DNA of 40,518 bases from an uncultured Clostridia bacterium. GTDB lineage: Bacteria > Bacillota > Clostridia > Christensenellales > CAG-1252. Position numbers and translations under genes: made by a program. The stretch spans positions 1 to 40,518 of the forward strand of contig CALYRM010000009.1 of assembly GCA_945482995.1 (NCBI GenBank), given 5' to 3'. How positions within the stretch are numbered: position 1 is the stretch's first letter; every line of letters starts with the position of its first letter. This document shows positions 37,401 through 40,518 of the stretch, in pieces. Under the pieces are notes generated by a model. That model searched no databases. It was not told the origin of the DNA and worked only from the letters and a program-made list of their open reading frames with translations.

Positions 37401-39067
37401 CCTTTACAAAATTACCGAAAGGTGATAATATGGATAAGTATTGTGCGTGGGCTCGCGTGCGTAACTATAGCCATTCGGTTGTTCTTGCTGAATCAGTTAC
37501 GGATAAAATCGGAGCTGTCGGCGATGCATTCACAAAGCCTATTCAATGGATGGATAGAGCTACAATAAAACTCTTGTGGAACGCTTGCCAATTTGAAATA
37601 GAACACCGTCATAAAGGCGATGCATCGTTTAAGTACGGAACCGAGCAAAACAAAATCGAGGCAGGGAAACTCCTTGAGTCGGTTGGACGTAGGACACAGC
37701 CTAACTACACCGCAACCGAACGCTCAGCGTTACAAAGAAGCCAAAGTCAGATCGCAAAAACATTCTCTATGTTCTCCAGTGTGCCCTTAAAGCAAATATC
37801 CCGTTTATATGAAGCTTTTGGAAAAGAACGTGTATTGAGATATAGAAAGAATAAATTGGGCGAAAAGATTTCCGATGCTGAATTGAAGTCAGCTCATTTG
37901 TACACAGCTAAAGCAATAACCGCAGTTACAGTTGCGAACCTTGTTTATGTTGCGATGGGCGAAGCTATAAAATACTTACTAAACAAAGACCGTAAAGACG
38001 AGGAAGGCAACGATATTGGCTTGATTGAGGACTTCTTTAGGGATTTTATGTCAACAACGGTTGGTATGCTCCCATTTGTAAAGGATATATACAATGCTCT
38101 AATAAATGGATTTGATAACGAAGATTTTGTCTCATCTGGGTTTAATTCCTTTATAGATGCTACAAAAGAGGTCTACGATGGTGCGGTACTTATTGCCAGT
38201 GGCGAACCAATCGAAGATAAGGATATTGCCGCTCCGATTCGCTCCTTTGCTTACGCACTCGGACAATTGACAGGAATACCAACACGGAACGCTTACAATC
38301 TCGTCTATGGACTAATCAAGCGTTTTGACCCGGCGAAAGCCTACGAAATGAATTCCATATTTTATAGCAACGCTTTATATACAAGGGATTTGAAATCAGC
38401 TGTTGAAAAAGGCGATGACAATAAGGCAACTACGATTATTGGGCTTATGCTCAAAGATGACGGAATGACGTCCACTTCACCGATAGTCAACGAGAAATTG
38501 CGTACTTTGTATGAGGCAGGATTCTCGGTGCTCCCACGCACAGTGAAAGATACTATCGCTTATGATGGCGAAGTTATCGAGCTGTCACGTTCCAGCCAAA
38601 AAGCATTCAAGGAAATTTACGGAGCAGCGAACAACGAGGTTGAATCGCTTGTCAAGTCGAAGGCATTTACAGGTTTGTCGGACGAAGTGCAGGCGAAGGC
38701 TATCAAGTGGATATACGACTATTACTACGAAAAAGCCGTAACCGAAACTATAGGAGCAGAAGCCAATAGCAAGCGTCAGCTTTTTGGCGAAACAATGGCG
38801 CCCTCAAAGTTTGCAATGGCGTTCGCAGCTTGTTCTGCCGTCGAAAGCAAGGTTGACCGTAAAGGCAATACAATTGCAGGATCCAAGAGAGCTGCGATAA
38901 CAAAATTGCTCAATAAGCTATCCTTGACGAAGGCAGAGAAAGCAATCATCCTTGCTTATCTCGGCTATTCAGTCGAGGACTATGAAACACTTATCAAGTC
39001 ATTCATATCCCGAATTGGCTTAACAAGAACGCAACAAAAAGCATTTTTGAAGTATGCTAATTTGTAA
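31445..39067 (+). CDS. 2540-aa multidomain ejection/polyvalent protein (zincin-like HESMH, ADP-ribosyltransferase-like domain, phage C-terminal region)
   Basis: Ala/Gly hydrophobic region near 31960-32130; DDFAHESMHFAEG (HExxH); LLVVYHGTKSEFTVFDRAKGG...GYDGIVIHTDYD...EDIRYNL (ART-like). Confidence 0.8.
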   Translation: MAYTYTPTQQIEVARNRISTNDAVAETALSSMLAMAQGEQSTPQAVANPAVETETETPEKANFFQRMIETSLDWFKSVTVGLGKAFEGVVDFGAGAVGTVAGWFGNDDLKNSASDFVETDYVGGWMHELENNVEFFKFSNSFINDMSEKGQRIVRGVGEGVGQMLPLIAITALTGGVAAPAAGGAATASATAAGATAAQAAAAGAKAAKTISTIGKVVNMGLLGASAAGTGTEQALNYEIVDEDGSTRRPTLDRAFLYGLASGAVEMATETLVGGAYSKVFGGGVADKLINKLAKSTGFSKAVSFALNALGEGAEEVVSEAVSNTLQTIYNSEEGFHWEDPKVQDMFEAGVIGTLTSAVMSGGDAAVRKMSNTMSVQDHVAEARDIERKLENLSAQESLDQETASKLQASYQKNIDAIVKRYGRANDKTKAKIFKSTPGIGAYINEDGSRRTVELDEGAQAITSEESSSPALSQALLSRINEVANMLHAHGTTIAKDMTSDDIANTRKLRTALKKAGTDTGASIKVVVADNLAGANAFIDGDVMYISKKRVGDVSSVADDFAHESMHFAEGTEEHSKLTELFQKTIMSDDNKSVSLWDAAIHEVYKNTTANGRVDGYKISQETVDAFRKGSLEGLNAQQQKEWKLLYSEVSAKASELVFGESKYLNELVESDRSLTKAWLKKIKRTIDIVKATFSGDKESASALKWLQKAEHSFESALAASGEKYLRGKMGARKDDDDIDKNGETEYNKKKNNLINSTFPTYKEGQVTQANELATRWAHRADIEAGDQTAIPFNDNWYLIKKYDDSDWGYLIDAKLTEQEYLTYKEEWENGNGREQSIQEGISRFTSLDRQGDSSIRGKSNNDSSRSQQREKNQEVRGVGQEQSQRWETRSNGSGDSESGSTSKQGVNNISDTHYSLFDTDSQGNKLSEVQQKFFKDSKVRDKDGNLLVVYHGTKSEFTVFDRAKGGASNSIADVGFWFIADEQGALNWANSSWWGDSEKGKVIPVYLKINNPKIYESTNNNTDSLIERKRQLHRERAKIANKYLYDIDGVNGIKGVSEWDAFYCLVKKPQSADYFLDKISEEKRKKVLSAVDEYKKIESQEEAIGKQISELHYTSDGYQKFRADLYKIAGQTSEEANIAGAGYALKNAAETKAKFVESLKKQGYDGIVIHTDYDSNVFGENNTQYVVFDSNQIKLTSNKNPTANEDIRYNLGDTNIGKKPTFTGQQAKTIANNSAKKVYSRQDAEEVITAIVSEQFLMEDEGKYGELRGKGKEAVVDYLFRKFNSQDNKGKGAVALEIADYLIDTVTMVDMDVDFYDKSEDLNTINVLKQYMHKMDLRGIRDEIKYRYDHNNGVYLLWSAKKGEGMTPDVVAQELEHYGIYLKGNTESELFFEMIDRYKGAKDNIKESLKKQKLKDFGNAQDIKDLRQEIAREVLLAYDEKGVKSKYATEVLDKIEDLKAEIRKIKKEAYEYNSKVNAILDIAERLKPNSDKHRVNGSILEDATFNAVMKNLSKIKYRSDIRKHTARKVLASLTLWYNTTNPLLNGNVEDVDTVLKKEGSCGYLNSDILTILDDFVKNQDDRKPLSLDEVKDALLVMRHIDHLVKNYDHVLIGERSVRLKEAAKQTHQKASRYVEMHKKGKVSELLRKYGYNIIEPRTVLGDWFGYEDNPLMQAYDAITAGETKSGLVTLELITPIDEFIKDHRKYKTRLAKDKITVCGHEITVGAAISLYMLANQQASIEGLKKSGWGYYDNNGYWVNCGVMTDGDIKSLEEELSQADKDFIKVIRKVLDKSGEYMSETDILLKGFTTIVTENSDYFPIRRYQGDFARNVDQSFQEYMMNASVANLGVTKARIKNQRRIAVSDVMSILENHAKQVGLYTGLAVPIKEFQRIYNANIANTGSVPISVRNILNEKIWKDSGKYITNLLADIQGMNGRKSGIDRLVEKVRGSYAKFQLGANIKVIFSQAASYPTAFTDLSLEALSKAFTKLPKGDNMDKYCAWARVRNYSHSVVLAESVTDKIGAVGDAFTKPIQWMDRATIKLLWNACQFEIEHRHKGDASFKYGTEQNKIEAGKLLESVGRRTQPNYTATERSALQRSQSQIAKTFSMFSSVPLKQISRLYEAFGKERVLRYRKNKLGEKISDAELKSAHLYTAKAITAVTVANLVYVAMGEAIKYLLNKDRKDEEGNDIGLIEDFFRDFMSTTVGMLPFVKDIYNALINGFDNEDFVSSGFNSFIDATKEVYDGAVLIASGEPIEDKDIAAPIRSFAYALGQLTGIPTRNAYNLVYGLIKRFDPAKAYEMNSIFYSNALYTRDLKSAVEKGDDNKATTIIGLMLKDDGMTSTSPIVNEKLRTLYEAGFSVLPRTVKDTIAYDGEVIELSRSSQKAFKEIYGAANNEVESLVKSKAFTGLSDEVQAKAIKWIYDYYYEKAVTETIGAEANSKRQLFGETMAPSKFAMAFAACSAVESKVDRKGNTIAGSKRAAITKLLNKLSLTKAEKAIILAYLGYSVEDYETLIKSFISRIGLTRTQQKAFLKYANL
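33933..34166 (+). CDS. Candidate overprinted 77-aa helical protein inside the 2540-aa gene (+1 frame)
   Basis: AAGGAGG SD at 33918-33924, 8 nt before ATG; ordinary globular composition; the main frame is low complexity here. Confidence 0.65.
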   Translation: MAMDENNPYRKELVALLHSIDKEIPLSEGNRIMILHVLNSVKKIKKFVEWVKSNLKDGKLEATEVEIARAAVQASKE

Positions 39068-39069
39068 AG

Positions 39070-39090
39070 TTTGTGGTATATTTGTGGTAT
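39070..39090. promoter_or_regulatory. Putative integrase arm-type sites (right end): tandem TTTGTGGTAT x2
   Basis: Exact copy of 265-285. Confidence 0.75.
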
Positions 39091-39113
39091 GAATTTTCAA
39101 AACACAATATATA

Positions 39114-39159
39114 GTGTAAAAAAAGGTCTCATAACCACTATATATTGTGATTATGAGAC
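39114..39159 (-). terminator. Phage-supplied terminator for tRNA-Trp
   Basis: GTCTCATAA/TTATGAGAC hairpin followed (minus strand) by T7 run. Confidence 0.75.
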
Positions 39160-39161
39160 TA

Positions 39162-39179
39162 TGGCAGGGGAGACGCGAG
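39162..39179. repeat. attR core (inside tRNA-Trp 3' end)
   Basis: Exact 18-bp match to 145-162. Confidence 0.93.
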
Positions 39180-39236
39180 TCGAACACGCAACAGACGGTT
39201 TTGGAGACCGTTGCTCTACCATTGAACTACTCCCCT
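39162..39236 (-). tRNA. tRNA-Trp (CCA), encoded CCA tail
   Basis: Cloverleaf: acceptor AGGGGAG/CTCCCCT, anticodon loop CTCCAAA (CCA), T-arm GCGTG-TTCGACT-CGCGT. Confidence 0.95.
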
Positions 39237-39316
39237 ACGACAATAAGGATTATATACTAAAAATCGGTTTTAGTCAACACATTTTTTTATAAATAACGGA
39301 GATAAACGGTAAAATT

Positions 39317-39751
39317 ATGAAAAAAGTTTCAATTTATACAGACGGAGCGTGTAGCGGAAACCCCGGCAAAGGCGGTTGGTGTGCAATCTTGAGTTTCAAC
39401 GGCATAGAAAAAACTATTAGCGGCGGCGAACCAATGACAACTAATAATCGTATGGAAATGATTGCCGTAATAAGTGGATTGGAGGCTTTGAAAGAGCCTT
39501 GCGAAGTTGATTTATATTCGGATTCTGCCTATACCGTCAATGCCATAGTTGAAGGTTGGGTTTACTCGTGGCGACAAAAGGGCTGGCGAAAAGCCGATAA
39601 AGGAGAAGTCAAGAACGTCGACCTTTGGGAAAAACTCCTTTCACTACTTGCCGTTCATAACGTTAATTTTATCAAAGTTAAAGGACACGCCGATAACGAA
39701 ATGAATAATCGTTGCGACAAAATTGCCCGAGCAGAATCTTTGAAGCAATAA
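39317..39751 (+). CDS. rnhA: Ribonuclease HI
   Basis: MKKVSIYTDGACSGNPGKGGWCAIL...NNRMEMIAVISGLEAL...DSAYTVNAI...KVKGHADNEMNNRCD. Confidence 0.97.
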   Translation: MKKVSIYTDGACSGNPGKGGWCAILSFNGIEKTISGGEPMTTNNRMEMIAVISGLEALKEPCEVDLYSDSAYTVNAIVEGWVYSWRQKGWRKADKGEVKNVDLWEKLLSLLAVHNVNFIKVKGHADNEMNNRCDKIARAESLKQ

Positions 39752-39762
39752 TTATGTTTTCC

Positions 39763-40310
39763 GTCATTCCGAATTATGTCATCCTTCGCCATAATGTCAT
39801 TCCGAGCGTAGTCGAGGAATCTCATCCTTATTCGTCATCCTGAGCCATACTAATCGTCATTCCGACCGAAGTGGAGGAATCTAATACAAATTGTCATCCC
39901 GAGCAATGTCGAGGGACCTCACTACAAGCACCGACTCTTTGCAAAGCATACGGATAGACATTCATGCCATATTGTCATCCTGAGCGGAGTGCAACGTAGT
40001 CGTGAGGATCTCATCCTTGTTTGATTGTAGATGTCTCCACTGCGGTCGACATGACGTTTGGAAGTAGATGTCTCCACTGCGGTCGACATGACGTTTGGAT
40101 GAGATGTCTCCACTTCGGTCGACATGACATTTGGATGTAGATGTCTCCACTGCGGTCGACATGACATTTGGATGAGATGTCTCCACTGCGGTCGACATGA
40201 CATTTGGATGAGATGTCTCCACTGCGGTCGACATGACATTTGGATGTAGATGTCTCCACTGCGGTCGACATGACGTTATATGGATACCGTCATCCCGAGC
40301 AACGTCGAGG
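39763..40310. repeat. Intergenic repeat block: interspersed GTCATTCCGAGC(g)...GTCGAGGAATCT units flanking a ~36/37-bp tandem array
   Basis: Multiple degenerate GTCAT(T/C)CCGAGC..GTCGAGG.. units; tandem array inside. Confidence 0.85.
40028..40283. repeat. Tandem array, 7 copies of ~36-37 bp (g[t]agatgtctccactgcggtcgacatgacrtttggat)
   Basis: TCTCCAC anchors at 40034, 40071, 40107, 40144, 40180, 40216, 40253. Confidence 0.92.
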
Positions 40311-40477
40311 GGCCTACCATTGTTCGTCAATCTCAACCCTAATCGAAAAATCTCCACACAACCAAAAACCAACGGAAAAACATACAAGCGGTAATATGAA
40401 CCATTATACAACGGCAAAAAAACACTTTGAGCTTACTACATTATTCTACACATAAAGGTCATTGAAAGGTAATAAAA

Positions 40478-40518
40478 ATGGAAAAAAGATTAACAGGACT
40501 AGTATTAAAAGCGGTTGA
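40478..40518 (+). CDS. Start of a CDS truncated by the window edge (MEKRLTGLVLKAV...)
   Basis: ATG preceded by weak RBS; open to the window end. Confidence 0.35.
   Translation, partial: MEKRLTGLVLKAV

Larger units (their letters stand above)
145..39179. mobile_element. Integrated temperate phage (prophage), ~39.0 kb between att cores
   Basis: att direct repeats at a tRNA, tyrosine integrase beside attL, repressor/early/late gene organisation, terminase, portal and capsid genes. Confidence 0.95.

Noticed and set aside
39071-39292. 73-aa ORF between the giant gene and rnhA
   Set aside because: Overlaps the arm-type sites, terminator hairpin, attR and tRNA-Trp; no RBS.
40028-40283. Possible CRISPR array
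   Set aside because: Repeats are contiguous 36-37-bp units with no unique spacers and no cas genes nearby; it is a tandem repeat.
39922-40417. Minus-strand ORFs translating the repeats (SCRPQWRHL / MSTAVETS)
   Set aside because: Periodic peptides arise from the 36/37-bp tandem repeat in several frames; no independent coding evidence.

Overview
The window holds an apparently near-complete ~39.0 kb temperate phage (prophage) integrated into the 3' end of a host tRNA-Trp gene, most likely in a gut Clostridia-type bacterium. The prophage is bounded by an exact 18-bp att repeat (145-162 and 39162-39179; the last 18 nt of the tRNA including its encoded CCA). Tandem TTTGTGGTAT motifs, probable integrase arm sites, lie just inside both ends. 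Gene order is: integrase / unknown / repressor (minus strand); excisionase-like gene and early recombination/replication genes; methyltransferases; ArpU-like regulator; terminator and structured leader; terminase, portal, scaffold, major capsid and tail genes (podovirus-like, no tape measure seen); a diversity-generating retroelement (DGR); putative membrane/lysis genes; and a 2540-aa ejection/polyvalent protein. Host sequence follows: tRNA-Trp, rnhA and an intergenic tandem-repeat block. Main highlights: (1) a complete DGR (VR - hairpin - Avd - TR - reverse transcriptase) in which all 9 VR/TR differences are at template adenines, with an LRR (BspA-like) receptor-binding protein as target; (2) a 77-aa ORF with a strong Shine-Dalgarno sequence embedded in the +1 frame of the 2540-aa gene, where the host frame becomes a low-complexity linker, i.e. 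candidate overprinting; (3) a five-iteron origin inside the replication initiator gene, with one iteron out of frame; (4) a two-domain structured leader before the late operon; (5) strong over-representation of the palindrome CTTGCAAG. All homology calls come from reading the translated sequences; no database search was run.
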